Of a DNA stretch of 64,000 bases, positions 53,107 through 61,614 are shown in pieces. The position numbers were made by a program, and so were the translations under genes. Within the stretch, counting starts at the first letter, position 1. Each line of letters opens with the position of its first letter. Origin of the DNA: an uncultured bacterium. Its GTDB lineage: Bacteria > Actinomycetota > Coriobacteriia > Coriobacteriales > Coriobacteriaceae. The stretch lies in contig CAJMKK010000001.1 of the NCBI GenBank assembly GCA_905214105.1, forward strand, positions 496,001 through 560,000, read 5' to 3'. The notes below the pieces were generated by a model, which had not been told where the DNA came from, made no database searches, and worked only from the letters and a program-made list of their open reading frames with translations.

Positions 53107-55590
53107 TTATTCGCTAGCGTCTTCGCTGTCTTCGCGGTCACTGGCAAGCATTGCTGCACCTGCGACCGTCGTCGCCACGGCGGCAGCGGCGAGCCCGGCG
53201 GCAATGCCGGAGCCGTCGCCCGTGTCGGCGAGTTTTCCGCCCGAGTTCTTGCCCTTGTTGCCCTTACCGTTCTTATCAGTGCTGCCTGCGTTGGAACCCG
53301 TGCCACCGTCGGTGCCGGTGCCGGTGCCGCCTGCACTGCCCGAGGCCGCTACGGTAAAGCTTGCGGCTCCGTCGGTGGCAAGCGTGTAGTTCTGCGCCGC
53401 GTCGCCCAAAAGGCCTTTCGCGCGCACCCAGTACGTCCCTGCGGCAAATGATTCGCCCTCGGCCATTGCCGTGCCCGGAGCGCCGTTCGCGTCGCGCACA
53501 AACTCGAGCTGGGCCGTGCAGGCATCGGTTTCGAGCTTGCCCTCGAGTGATGCCGCAATCTTGGCGCGCACGTCTTCGCCGGCCTTAAGGCCTTCGAGCC
53601 CCTCAAAATGGGGCGTCAACGCGCGCGGATCGATATCGATGGGCACATGACCCCGCAGCTCCGTAACGGTCTCGTTGCCCAAGGCGTCGACATCCACATA
53701 TTCGATGGCAAACGCATGGCCCGAAGCCGCCACGTTGAGTACGTTGCTGCTGTCGACGAGACGGAAATGGCCCTCGCCAACGGTCTTGCCATCCTGGAGC
53801 GAGGCATCGCTCAGCGAGTCGCCGTACGTCATGCGCATGCGGGTCGGGAGGCAGCACGAAGCCGACTGCGTGTGCTTCGTATCGTAATTGTAATTGCGCT
53901 GGTAGATGCTCCGGGCCAACGCCGCATCAACAAAGTCGGATGCGATGATGCCAATGTGCTTGAGGTAATCTGACTTTGTATCCTCGGTGCCGCTGGGATT
54001 GATGTACGGGCTCTTGTACAGATGCTCGTTGACTACTCGTGCTGCGGTAAATGGGTTGCTTCCTTGCTTGTGATTCGTGCAGCTGGTGTAGTTGATAGAC
54101 CAGCAGCGCTCCAGGACTTGCTCCTTGGCCCCGTTATCGTCCTCGACATCTACCTCGTTGCGGGTGAGCTTAGCCGTCTCCTGCAGGGCCATATCGACCC
54201 AGCTGATCTTGTCGGTTCCGGTGCATTCGTAATGGTCCTGGGCATATACCTTGGTGCAATAGGCTTTTTTGTCGCCTGTTTCCCCTGCGGCTTCAAAGCC
54301 TTGCGCGTTTTGGACGAGACACATAGAGGAGCTGCTGGGGTGTGCTGCGATTTTGTTGTCCCATTCGGTTAGGTCGAGGCCCCACGTGTGGCCGCTTACG
54401 CTGTCGCCGGCAAGTCCAAATCGGCGCAGCAGGACGATCTTTCCGCGCACCTCGTTCAGTGTGGGAACGCGGCTCGACGTATAGAACAGTTTGGGGTTGT
54501 CGTCCAAAACCTTGGCGAAAGCCGTCGTAAGGCTCTCGTCAGTAGCCTCGTTGTTGCCTCGGGATACAAGCATGATGAGCGCTTCTGACGGATTTTCGTT
54601 CAAAAACTTTTTGAAGTAGCCAACGACATCGGAGAGATGCATGAAGTACCCGTCTTTTTTGAGCAGGTAGCAACTTCCATGGTCGATGCCGGGGTCGTTG
54701 CCTTTTCCGAGTCGGATATCAAAATAGCGAATGCCTTCGAGCAACTGCGTGGGGATGTAGTCCTGCTGGCACTTTGCTTGCGAGGATTGGGGTTCGGTGT
54801 CGTTGTCCACGCTGCAAGTTCCCGAATCGTGCGTGCCCGGGATGCTCAGCTCGTCGAGGTACTTGTTGCCTTCGACGTGGCTCATCCAACATGGTCCGTC
54901 GACGTAGCTGCTATACGTGGTCCAGTCGATGCTGCTAACTGTGGCATTGGTCTTGTCCATGCTGTAGCCGACAAGCTCGAGCTCCCACGGAATGGAATAT
55001 TTCTTTTGGCAAATCTTGTTGTTGTCTTGGTCTTTGCCTTTCGATTCTATGGCCAGGTAGTTAATACCGTTTTTCGTGTATATGCGGTCTCGAATAATAT
55101 AAGTTCCGTCGAACTGGCGGTCGAACGTATAGGCGCGGCTGTCCTTATGGTCGTACTCGCCACTCCATACGTGGATGACCTTTCCATCTTTGTCCGAGTC
55201 GCCATCGACCGACCAAATGCTGTAGCCCGTCTTCTTGTGCTCTTCGAAATTGAGCAGGGTGCGGATGGCATACCAGTTTGTGCCGTCCGCATCGGTCCCT
55301 ACGTGCTCAAGGATGAGCTTGCTGGACGTGCCGTCATTAAACAGGTGGCAGACGTTGCCGATGACGTTGCCGTCTTCGTTGACGCTCGCGGTGCGAAAAT
55401 AGCCCGCGGGGCGAAGGCGAATGACGAAATTGTTGAGGTTGGCCGCTGGCTCGGCCGTGCCGTCCGCAAAGGCTGTCCGCGGGCTAATGCCCAGCGTGAC
55501 GGTTTCGGGCAGGCTTGTCAGCGGCGACAATGCTGCAAGTCCAAGGCCCAGCGTAAATGCTCGGCGGCTGATGGCATGGTGTTCGGTCAT
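53107..55590 (-). CDS. Secreted PI-PLC X-domain phosphodiesterase with cell-wall anchor
   Basis: An 827-residue exported protein. The N terminus (HHAISRRAFTLGLGLAALSP) has two arginines before a hydrophobic core, suggesting Tat export. The catalytic X domain lies around residues 230-420: SIPGTHDSG and IDHGSCYLL give the two histidines of PI-PLC general acid/base chemistry, with YFDIRLG nearby. This family cleaves phosphatidylinositol or GPI-type lipids. The C-terminal third includes a possible carbohydrate- or matrix-binding module, then a Gly/Ser/Thr/Lys linker, KLADTG (an LPxTG variant), a hydrophobic stretch and an acidic tail (REDSEDASE), where sortase signals normally end in basic residues. 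Surface display is likely. Host phospholipid use is inference. Confidence 0.85.
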   Translation of the reverse strand: MTEHHAISRRAFTLGLGLAALSPLTSLPETVTLGISPRTAFADGTAEPAANLNNFVIRLRPAGYFRTASVNEDGNVIGNVCHLFNDGTSSKLILEHVGTDADGTNWYAIRTLLNFEEHKKTGYSIWSVDGDSDKDGKVIHVWSGEYDHKDSRAYTFDRQFDGTYIIRDRIYTKNGINYLAIESKGKDQDNNKICQKKYSIPWELELVGYSMDKTNATVSSIDWTTYSSYVDGPCWMSHVEGNKYLDELSIPGTHDSGTCSVDNDTEPQSSQAKCQQDYIPTQLLEGIRYFDIRLGKGNDPGIDHGSCYLLKKDGYFMHLSDVVGYFKKFLNENPSEALIMLVSRGNNEATDESLTTAFAKVLDDNPKLFYTSSRVPTLNEVRGKIVLLRRFGLAGDSVSGHTWGLDLTEWDNKIAAHPSSSSMCLVQNAQGFEAAGETGDKKAYCTKVYAQDHYECTGTDKISWVDMALQETAKLTRNEVDVEDDNGAKEQVLERCWSINYTSCTNHKQGSNPFTAARVVNEHLYKSPYINPSGTEDTKSDYLKHIGIIASDFVDAALARSIYQRNYNYDTKHTQSASCCLPTRMRMTYGDSLSDASLQDGKTVGEGHFRLVDSSNVLNVAASGHAFAIEYVDVDALGNETVTELRGHVPIDIDPRALTPHFEGLEGLKAGEDVRAKIAASLEGKLETDACTAQLEFVRDANGAPGTAMAEGESFAAGTYWVRAKGLLGDAAQNYTLATDGAASFTVAASGSAGGTGTGTDGGTGSNAGSTDKNGKGNKGKNSGGKLADTGDGSGIAAGLAAAAVATTVAGAAMLASDREDSEDASE

Positions 55591-55795
55591 AACTCCTCCA
55601 TTCGCAGCGTGCGGTTATGCGATAGTTTTGGTCACTATACTGCCCAGATGTTTAAAGATGCTGGTTTAATTGTCTGCGCGGCGCAATAAATCGGTGGGCG
55701 GACGTGTTGAGGTGTTTGTCGTTTTCGTACTGTTGCCACATTTGGGGCGGTTCCGGCGTCCGGCACCCTCGCGTTCGCCGGCTATCGGCATAAGA

Positions 55796-55825
55796 AAGGG
55801 AGGGCCGGCGAGCCGATCCTCCCTT
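55796..55825 (-). terminator. Intrinsic terminator of the first lipoprotein gene
   Basis: AAGGGAGG (55796-55803) pairs with CCTCCCTT (55818-55825); on the minus strand it is followed by TCTT. The rest of the 305-bp gap 55591-55895 shows no gene. Confidence 0.65.
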
Positions 55826-55895
55826 GGTGCGAAGCGCTGGGGTATCGTCGCTTGTTTGCACTGTGCCCGTGTTTCCCGCTGCGCTCGCCAGTCGT

Positions 55896-56489
55896 TTAGC
55901 GCTTGATCTCGATATCGTCGAGCTTGACGTCCATGGCTTCGGTCTTGGCTTCGGCGATGTCGTCGGCAAACTCCAGAGACTTCATCATGGTCTCGACGGC
56001 GTCCTTGTGTTCCTCGACGTTGTCGATGCGCACGTACACGCTGCCGCCGTCAACGTCGGTGAAGTACTCGGTCGTCACGCCGCCCGAGTGCGTAAAGTAG
56101 GCGCTGCGCCAGGTCTTGCCGTTGTACTTAACGGGATCGCTCTCGGTCCATCCAGAGCTGGCCTTCCACTTTGCCTCGTAGTCGAACAGCTCATCGGCGT
56201 TCTTGTCAGGATCGAAGACGGGGATGAAGCGGTCGCTGGCGTGCTCGCTCTCGGTGAACTTAAACTGGGCCCTGTCGGCAGTGTCGCCTGCGACGTCGGT
56301 GATCTCGACGCCCTCGGGGACCTCGACCTTAAACCAAATGAAGTCGGTCCTCATATCCACGGCTGGCTTTTCTGCTCCGCCGCCACCGCCACTGCCGGCA
56401 GCGCCACCGCTTCCACCGCAACCCACCAGGGCAACTGCGGCAAAAAGACTCATGCAGAGGGTGAGAATCGCAAAGGCCTTCTTTTTCAT
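55896..56489 (-). CDS. Lipoprotein of unknown function (paralogue 1)
   Basis: A 197-residue protein with a lipoprotein signal: MKKKAFAILTLCMSLFAAVA then LVGC, where the cysteine would be lipidated, followed by a Gly/Ser/Ala-rich spacer. The remainder (TDFIWFKVEVPEGVEI, YFTDVDGGSVYVRIDNVEEH) forms a single beta-rich domain with no enzyme motif. Its neighbour at 56732-57334 has the same order and shares the segments TDFIWFKVE and DRFIPV. Both have their own terminators, so they are separately controlled. Function unknown. Confidence 0.8.
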   Translation of the reverse strand: MKKKAFAILTLCMSLFAAVALVGCGGSGGAAGSGGGGGAEKPAVDMRTDFIWFKVEVPEGVEITDVAGDTADRAQFKFTESEHASDRFIPVFDPDKNADELFDYEAKWKASSGWTESDPVKYNGKTWRSAYFTHSGGVTTEYFTDVDGGSVYVRIDNVEEHKDAVETMMKSLEFADDIAEAKTEAMDVKLDDIEIKR

Positions 56490-56561
56490 GGTCGTGTCCT
56501 CCTCGATCTGTAACCGCCCATGGATTACCTGCCTTTACTGTACGCGTGGGCGGCTCGCTAG

Positions 56562-56580
56562 GGTGGGCCATGTGTCCCAT
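56562..56580. repeat. REP-like repeat, GGGCCATGTGTCCC family (copy 1)
   Basis: GGTGGGCCATGTGTCCCAT is self-complementary at its ends (GGG...CCC). An identical copy lies at 57531-57549; each stands upstream of a paralogous lipoprotein gene. Confidence 0.6.
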
Positions 56581-56632
56581 TCTGAGGGCCGGATTTGCGC
56601 CGTTAAGTGGCAATATGCTCGGACGCAAAAGA

Positions 56633-56661
56633 GGGGAGGGCCGATGCTGTCGGCCCTCCCC
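56633..56661 (-). terminator. Intrinsic terminator of the second lipoprotein gene
   Basis: GGGGAGGGCCGA (56633-56644) pairs perfectly with TCGGCCCTCCCC (56650-56661); on the minus strand it is followed by TCTTTTGCG. Confidence 0.8.
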
Positions 56662-56731
56662 GGGGTTGGGTGCCCGTTGTTTTAATGGGGCGCGTGTACG
56701 CGGGTGCGCATAGGCACGTGCGGGTGTCCCG

Positions 56732-57334
56732 TTACTTGATCTCGATGCTCGAAATCTCGACTTCGCGTGCCTCGGAAACTGCCTCTTCCATGTCATCGGG
56801 GAACTCGATGGAGTTGAGGAGCGTCTCGGCTTCTTTCTTGTGCTGGTCGAAGTTCGAGATGAGGACGTAGACGCTTCCCGGCTCAACGTCGGTAAAAAGC
56901 ATGGTTGAGATGCCGCTGTTGTCCTCGTATGTTCCGACGAGCCACGTCCTGCCGTTATACTCGACGGACCCGCCATCCTTCCACTGGAACGTATCCCCCT
57001 TCTTTTCCGCCTGGTCGGCGTGGGATTCCTCGGCCGTCAGCGCTTTTTTCCAAACGGGGATAAAGCGATCGGCCGAGGCGTTCTCGTTCTCGGGGAAGGT
57101 GAGCTGGACCCTGTCGGCGTTCTTGCCGGCGGAGTCGCTCACGCCAACGCTCTCGGGCATCTCGACCTTAAACCAGATAAAGTCAGTCTTTTCGGCGACG
57201 GGGGCCTTTTCCCTGCTCTCGCTCTTGGCGGTGCTGCCGCTTCCGCCCGATGCGCTCCCGCCGCAGCCGACAAGGGCAAATGCGGCAAAGAGGGCGATGC
57301 AAAGGGAAAGAATCGATAGGGTCTTTTTCTTCAT
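56732..57334 (-). CDS. Lipoprotein of unknown function (paralogue 2)
   Basis: A 200-residue protein. The start at 57334 gives a lipoprotein signal, MKKKTLSILSLCIALFAAFA then LVGC. The mature part shares TDFIWFKVEMPE, ADRFIPVWKK and SVYVLISNFDQHKKEAETLL with the neighbouring paralogue, so the pair arose by duplication. The domain is beta-rich with no visible catalytic residues. No transporter genes are adjacent, which argues against a binding protein for an ABC importer. Confidence 0.8.
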   Translation of the reverse strand: MKKKTLSILSLCIALFAAFALVGCGGSASGGSGSTAKSESREKAPVAEKTDFIWFKVEMPESVGVSDSAGKNADRVQLTFPENENASADRFIPVWKKALTAEESHADQAEKKGDTFQWKDGGSVEYNGRTWLVGTYEDNSGISTMLFTDVEPGSVYVLISNFDQHKKEAETLLNSIEFPDDMEEAVSEAREVEISSIEIK

Positions 57335-57530
57335 GGTGGCGTCCTCCTTGTCTGCCAGGGACATCGTGCGCCGCGGATCGCTGGGGCGGCGGTTACGCAT
57401 GCACATGATGCCTTTGTTTACTGTGCGGTTATTCCTCCATTCGTCGTCCGGCGCCGTGATGAGCTTGCCCCAACATAGGGCTCCTTACCTATATGTATGC
57501 CCCAGTTGCCGCTGCCCGGGAGTCTCGAAA

Positions 57531-57549
57531 GGTGGGCCATGTGTCCCAT
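57531..57549. repeat. REP-like repeat, GGGCCATGTGTCCC family (copy 2)
   Basis: Identical over 19 bp to 56562-56580. The surrounding 376-bp gap (57335-57710) holds no gene that I can support. Confidence 0.6.
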
Positions 57550-57710
57550 GTTTGTGTCGCTGCCGCCTATCGTGTGCCATAGAAATCCGCGATGGCCAGG
57601 TGCGCTGACGCTCATGTGCTTATGGGCTAGACTTAGCACCATTACGTGATCGATGCAGTCGGTCGGCGGTTGCCACCCGACCGATGTATATGACTTGAAG
57701 GTGCATGTGT

Positions 57711-58343
57711 ATGAGCCAAGAGATGATGGACAAGACCTGCCGCGGGTTTGCCGAGGCGCTGGCCGCGCGCGAGCCGGTTCCCGGCGGCGGTAGCGCGAGC
57801 GCCTTTGTGGGCGCACTGGGAGCCTCACTTTGCGGAATGGTTGCGCGCTACGGTGCGACCAATCCCGCGCTTGCTGATCGTGCGGATGACCTGACGCGCG
57901 CGTTTGCCCAGGCTGATGAGCTGGCCCAGGAGCTTGTCGAGTTGGTTGCCGAGGACGTTCGTGCCTACGGGCAGGTGTCCGCGGCATACGGTATTCCGCG
58001 TGACGATTCGGCTCGAGCGACCGCGATTCAGGATGCGCTGCATGTGGCCGCTATGCCGCCGTATCGCATTATGGATGCCTGCGGGCGTGCACTGGCGCTG
58101 CTCGAGGACATGGCTGACAAGGGTTCGCGTCAGCTGCTGTCCGATGTGGCGTGCGGCGCCGTGTTCTGCCGTGCTGCTATGCAGGGCGCGAGCTTGACGC
58201 TCTTTGCGAACACCACGTCTATGAAGGATCGTGCACGCGCCGAGGAGCTCGAGGCAGCGTGTGATGAGTTGCTCGACACATGGTTGCCGCGCGCCGATGC
58301 GCTGGCGCGCCGCGCCGCCGACGCTGCAAGGAAGAGAGGATAG
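57711..58343 (+). CDS. fchA: Methenyltetrahydrofolate cyclohydrolase FchA
   Basis: A 210-residue helical protein of the FTCD-C/FchA family. I chose the ATG at 57711, with GAAGG upstream. The family signature PVPGGGSASAFVGALGASL is near residues 22-40, and the folate-binding region continues with RYGATNPALA. It opens the ring of methenyl-THF to 10-formyl-THF, or the reverse. The same step is usually done by FolD, which is encoded immediately downstream with 2 bp between. In this window FolD appears to have lost that activity, so FchA would be essential for the pathway from Fhs. Confidence 0.9.
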   Translation: MSQEMMDKTCRGFAEALAAREPVPGGGSASAFVGALGASLCGMVARYGATNPALADRADDLTRAFAQADELAQELVELVAEDVRAYGQVSAAYGIPRDDSARATAIQDALHVAAMPPYRIMDACGRALALLEDMADKGSRQLLSDVACGAVFCRAAMQGASLTLFANTTSMKDRARAEELEAACDELLDTWLPRADALARRAADAARKRG

Positions 58344-58345
58344 CC

Positions 58346-59200
58346 ATGGCTGAATTGCTGAAGGGTGCTCCCGTTGCTCGCACTTTGACCGAGGAACTTG
58401 CTGCTCGCTGCGCAGCCCTGCGCGAGCGGGGCGTTGTTCCGACGTTGGCTATCGTGCGTGTAGGTGAACGCGAGGACGACCTATCCTACGAGCGCGGTGC
58501 CCTCAAGCGCTGCGAGAAGGTTGGCATTGAGGCTCGCCGCATTTTGCTTCCCGCCGATGTTTCGCAGGACGAGCTGTTGACGGCCATCGAGGACATCAAT
58601 ACCGATTCGGCTGTCCATGGCTGTCTGATGTTCCGCCCGCTGCCCGCCGGCCTTGACGAGAACACCGTCGCCACAGCGCTCGATCCCGCCAAGGACGTTG
58701 ACTCCATGACGCCCGCTTCGCTGCTCACCACGCTTTCGGGGCGCGGCGAGGGTTTTGCTCCTTGCACGGCTGAGGCCGTGTTGGCGCTACTGGATCATTA
58801 CGGCGTTGAGCTGGATGGGGCCAAGGTCGCGGTCGTTGGTCGGTCGCTGGTGATCGGGCGTCCTGTTGCCGCCATGCTTACGGCGCGCAATGCGACCGTG
58901 ACGACGTGTCATACGCATACGCGCGACCTTGCTGCCGAGTGCCGTGCGGCTGATATTGTGGTTGCGGCTGTTGGACGCGCGCGCACGATTGGCGCGGATG
59001 CGGTTCGCGAGGGCCAGACGATTATCGATGTGGGCATTAACTGGGATGAGGCCGCCGGCAAGCTGGTCGGCGACGTCGGTTTTGATGCTGCGGAGCCGAT
59101 CGTTGGCGCAATTACTCCCGTGCCGGGTGGCGTGGGCGCTGTAACGACGGCGATTCTCGCTAAACACGTGATTGAGGCGTCGGAGCGCGCATCGAAATAG
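58346..59200 (+). CDS. folD: FolD-type methylenetetrahydrofolate dehydrogenase, cyclohydrolase site altered
   Basis: A 284-residue protein. GAGAGGA stands before the ATG at 58346. The dehydrogenase features are intact: the NADP-binding KVAVVGRSLVIGRPVAAML and the C-terminal ITPVPGGVGAVTTAIL. In E. coli FolD Tyr50 and Lys54 lie in YVASK, and Lys54 is required for cyclohydrolysis. The corresponding region here is YERGALKRCEKVG: the Tyr is kept but the Lys is Ala. Gln98 of E. coli (QLPLP) is replaced by Arg (FRPLP). I therefore expect dehydrogenase activity only, consistent with the adjacent fchA. Confidence 0.88.
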   Translation: MAELLKGAPVARTLTEELAARCAALRERGVVPTLAIVRVGEREDDLSYERGALKRCEKVGIEARRILLPADVSQDELLTAIEDINTDSAVHGCLMFRPLPAGLDENTVATALDPAKDVDSMTPASLLTTLSGRGEGFAPCTAEAVLALLDHYGVELDGAKVAVVGRSLVIGRPVAAMLTARNATVTTCHTHTRDLAAECRAADIVVAAVGRARTIGADAVREGQTIIDVGINWDEAAGKLVGDVGFDAAEPIVGAITPVPGGVGAVTTAILAKHVIEASERASK

Positions 59201-59237
59201 GCGTTTTGGGCTGTTTGAGGGGTTAGCGATATACCGC

Positions 59238-59466
59238 GTGGTCAAAAAACGTCAAATATGAGTACTGTTGCCAAGATAGTCACATATGTTTTTATGTCTT
59301 TTGGGCTCCCTAGCGATATTCATTCTCGCTAGGGAGCCCATTTATTGAACCTATGGGAATAACGTTGTCTTGCTTTTGGATAAATGGGGATTTTCGGCAC
59401 CTATTACAAGGAAATTTGCTGCTACTAAATTGGTGACAGTACTCATATTTGGCATTTTTTGACCAC
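59238..59466. mobile_element. MITE-like element with 37-bp terminal inverted repeats
   Basis: Left end 59238-59274 and right end 59430-59466 are inverted copies with a few mismatches; the left starts GTGGTCAAAAAACGTCAAAT. The 229-bp unit has no open frame and is much lower in GC than its surroundings. An inner perfect hairpin, GGGCTCCCTAGCGA (59303-59316) against TCGCTAGGGAGCCC (59326-59339), could serve as terminator for folD. No target-site duplication could be confirmed. Confidence 0.6.
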
Positions 59467-59566
59467 AGGGGTCTCGAGGGGGGTCTCGAGGGGTCGCGTT
59501 TTCGCCCTTTCTGCGGCGAAGCGATACACTGTTATCGTTTGATTTCTTCGCTCAAGGAGGATGCAC

Positions 59567-61090
59567 ATGCCGTGCACAACGATTCTGGTCGGTAAAAACG
59601 CAAGCTACGACGGGTCGACCCTGGTCGCTCGTAACGAGGACTCGTCCAACGGGGTGTTTGAGCCCAAGCGTATGCGCGTGGTGCATCCCGACGAGCAGCC
59701 GCGCGTCTACACGAGCGTCCTGAGTCACCTGACCGTTGAACTGCCCGATAACCCCATGCGCTACACGAGCGTCCCCGATGTTGTCCCGGGCCACGGCATC
59801 TGGGCCGAGGCCGGTTTCAACGAGCTCAATGTGGGCATGTCCGCAACCGAGACGCTCACCACCAACGAGCGCGTTCGCGGCGCCGATCCGCTCGTGGACT
59901 ACGTGCCCGCCAAGGGCAACGATGGTGAGGACGGCTATGTGCCGGCGCAGCCCGGTGGCCTGGGCGAGGAGGACATGGTGACCTTGGTGCTGCCGTATGC
60001 CAAGTCCGCCCGCGACGGCGTGCGCATCCTGGGCGATCTGCTCGAGCGCTACGGCACTTACGAGAACAACGGCATCGCCTTTAGCGACGTGGACGAGATT
60101 TGGTGGCTCGAGACCATCGGCGGTCACCACTGGATCGCCAAGCGCGTGCCTGACGATGCCTATGTGACCATGCCCAACCAGCTGGGTATCGACAGCTTTG
60201 ACCTGGATGACGCCGAGGGCGCCCAGGCCGACCACATGTGCTCCGCCGACCTGCGCGCCTGGATGGCCGAGTGGCATCTGGACCTGACACTGGGCGTTGA
60301 GGGCGACGGTCCGGCGACGGTTTTTAACCCGCGCGAGGCCTTTGGCTCGCGCAGCGACAGCGACCATGTCTACAACACGCCGCGCGCCTGGTACATGCAG
60401 CGCTGCCTCAACCCCAGCGATGTGTGGGACGGCCCCGACGCCGACTACACGCCCGAGAGCGACGATATCCCCTGGAGCCGCGTGCCCGAGCGCAAGGTGA
60501 CCATCGAGGACATCAAGTACGTGCTCTCGAGCCACTACCAGGGCACGGAGTACGACTGCTACGGCAGCAAGGGCACGCCCGCCACGCGCGGTGCCTATCG
60601 CCCCATCGGCATCAACCGCAACAGCCAGCTCGCCGTGCTGCAGCTGCGCCCCTATGCACAGCCGGCCTACCGCGCCGTGCAGTGGATGGCCTTTGGCTCC
60701 AACTCGTTTAACGCGCTGGTTCCGCTGTACGCCAACGTCGAGACCATGCCCGAGTACTATGCCGACACGCAGGCTCGCGTGACGTCCGAAAACTTCTACT
60801 GGGCCAACCGCCTGATCGGCGCGCTGGCCGACGTCCGCTTCCATGAGTGCGGCCGCGCTGTGGAGGACTACCAGGAGAAGGTCGGCGGCATGGGCCACAA
60901 GCAGATTCACGACGTTGACGCTGTCGTAGCCGCGCTGCCCGAAGCCGAGGTGCCCGCCGAGCTCGCCCGCGCCAACGAGGCCTTTGCCGAGCTCGTGCGC
61001 GTGGAGACCGATGCCCTGTTGGGCAAGGTGCTCTACACCACGAGCTGTGCCATGAAGAACTCCTTCGCGATGAACGACAACGTGAGGTAG
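59567..61090 (+). CDS. C69-family dipeptidase (PepD-like)
   Basis: A 507-residue Ntn-hydrolase. AGGAGG at 59555-59560 fits the ATG at 59567 best. Cys3 in MPCTTILVGKNAS becomes the N-terminal nucleophile after removal of the lead residues, as in Lactobacillus PepD. Conserved segments include STLVARNED, GHGIWAEAGFNELNVGMSAT and SSHYQGTEYDCYG. No export signal is seen, so it acts in the cytosol on dipeptides from imported peptides. Acyl-coenzyme A:6-aminopenicillanic acid acyltransferase-like enzymes share the fold, but the motifs favour dipeptidase. Confidence 0.9.
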   Translation: MPCTTILVGKNASYDGSTLVARNEDSSNGVFEPKRMRVVHPDEQPRVYTSVLSHLTVELPDNPMRYTSVPDVVPGHGIWAEAGFNELNVGMSATETLTTNERVRGADPLVDYVPAKGNDGEDGYVPAQPGGLGEEDMVTLVLPYAKSARDGVRILGDLLERYGTYENNGIAFSDVDEIWWLETIGGHHWIAKRVPDDAYVTMPNQLGIDSFDLDDAEGAQADHMCSADLRAWMAEWHLDLTLGVEGDGPATVFNPREAFGSRSDSDHVYNTPRAWYMQRCLNPSDVWDGPDADYTPESDDIPWSRVPERKVTIEDIKYVLSSHYQGTEYDCYGSKGTPATRGAYRPIGINRNSQLAVLQLRPYAQPAYRAVQWMAFGSNSFNALVPLYANVETMPEYYADTQARVTSENFYWANRLIGALADVRFHECGRAVEDYQEKVGGMGHKQIHDVDAVVAALPEAEVPAELARANEAFAELVRVETDALLGKVLYTTSCAMKNSFAMNDNVR

Positions 61091-61189
61091 GGATTTCCCG
61101 TCAATCGAATAGCGCTAAAACGCTTTGTCGCTTTCGCTCAATCTTGGGTACAAGAACGCCAATGCAGTTGTTTGTGATTGGAGACAACC

Positions 61190-61606
61190 ATGGTTATGAA
61201 ACTCGATCAGCTTGTTAACGGCGCCATCAACGTTGGCTTTGGCGCTGCCGCCGTTGCCGTCGAGGGCAGCAAGAAGGTTCTCGATGATCTCAGTACCAAG
61301 GGCGAGCAGGTCCGCAAGGACACCGCCACCCCCGATATCGCTCGCAGCGTGTCCGACATGTTCGAGCAGGCCGGCGGTACCATCTCCGATCTGACCGAGC
61401 GCTTGGGCATGCAGGGCGAGACCGCGGCCCAGCGCGTGCTCGACGAGCTCATTCTGGCTCGCGTCCGCGTCATGACCGCCCCCGAGCGCACGGCCTTCCT
61501 GGCCCATGTGCGCGACATCGTCGATTCAGTCGAGGACAACGTGACCTCGGTGCCCGTCGAGTCCGTTGAGCCCGACGATGCGAAGGATACCGAAGAGGCC
61601 GAGTAG
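61190..61606 (+). CDS. Small helical protein, phasin-like, in operon with an ABC1 kinase
   Basis: A 138-residue protein, mainly helical. The ATG at 61190 has GGAG 6 nt upstream. The N-terminal part (LVNGAINVGFGAAAVAVEGS) is Gly/Ala rich and amphipathic and the rest is charged helix (RVRVMTAPERTAFLAHVRDI), ending in an acidic tail. This layout resembles phasin-type granule or membrane-surface proteins often placed next to UbiB-like kinases. The kinase gene starts 8 bp after its stop. It may act as a partner or lipid-interacting adaptor; that is inference. Confidence 0.65.
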   Translation: MVMKLDQLVNGAINVGFGAAAVAVEGSKKVLDDLSTKGEQVRKDTATPDIARSVSDMFEQAGGTISDLTERLGMQGETAAQRVLDELILARVRVMTAPERTAFLAHVRDIVDSVEDNVTSVPVESVEPDDAKDTEEAE

Positions 61607-61614
61607 CAGCGCAG

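Noticed and set aside
53084-53451. Plus-strand frames opposite the end of the phospholipase-like gene
   Set aside because: Low-complexity Pro/Ala/Val products mirror the Gly/Ser/Thr linker of the real gene; no start signal.
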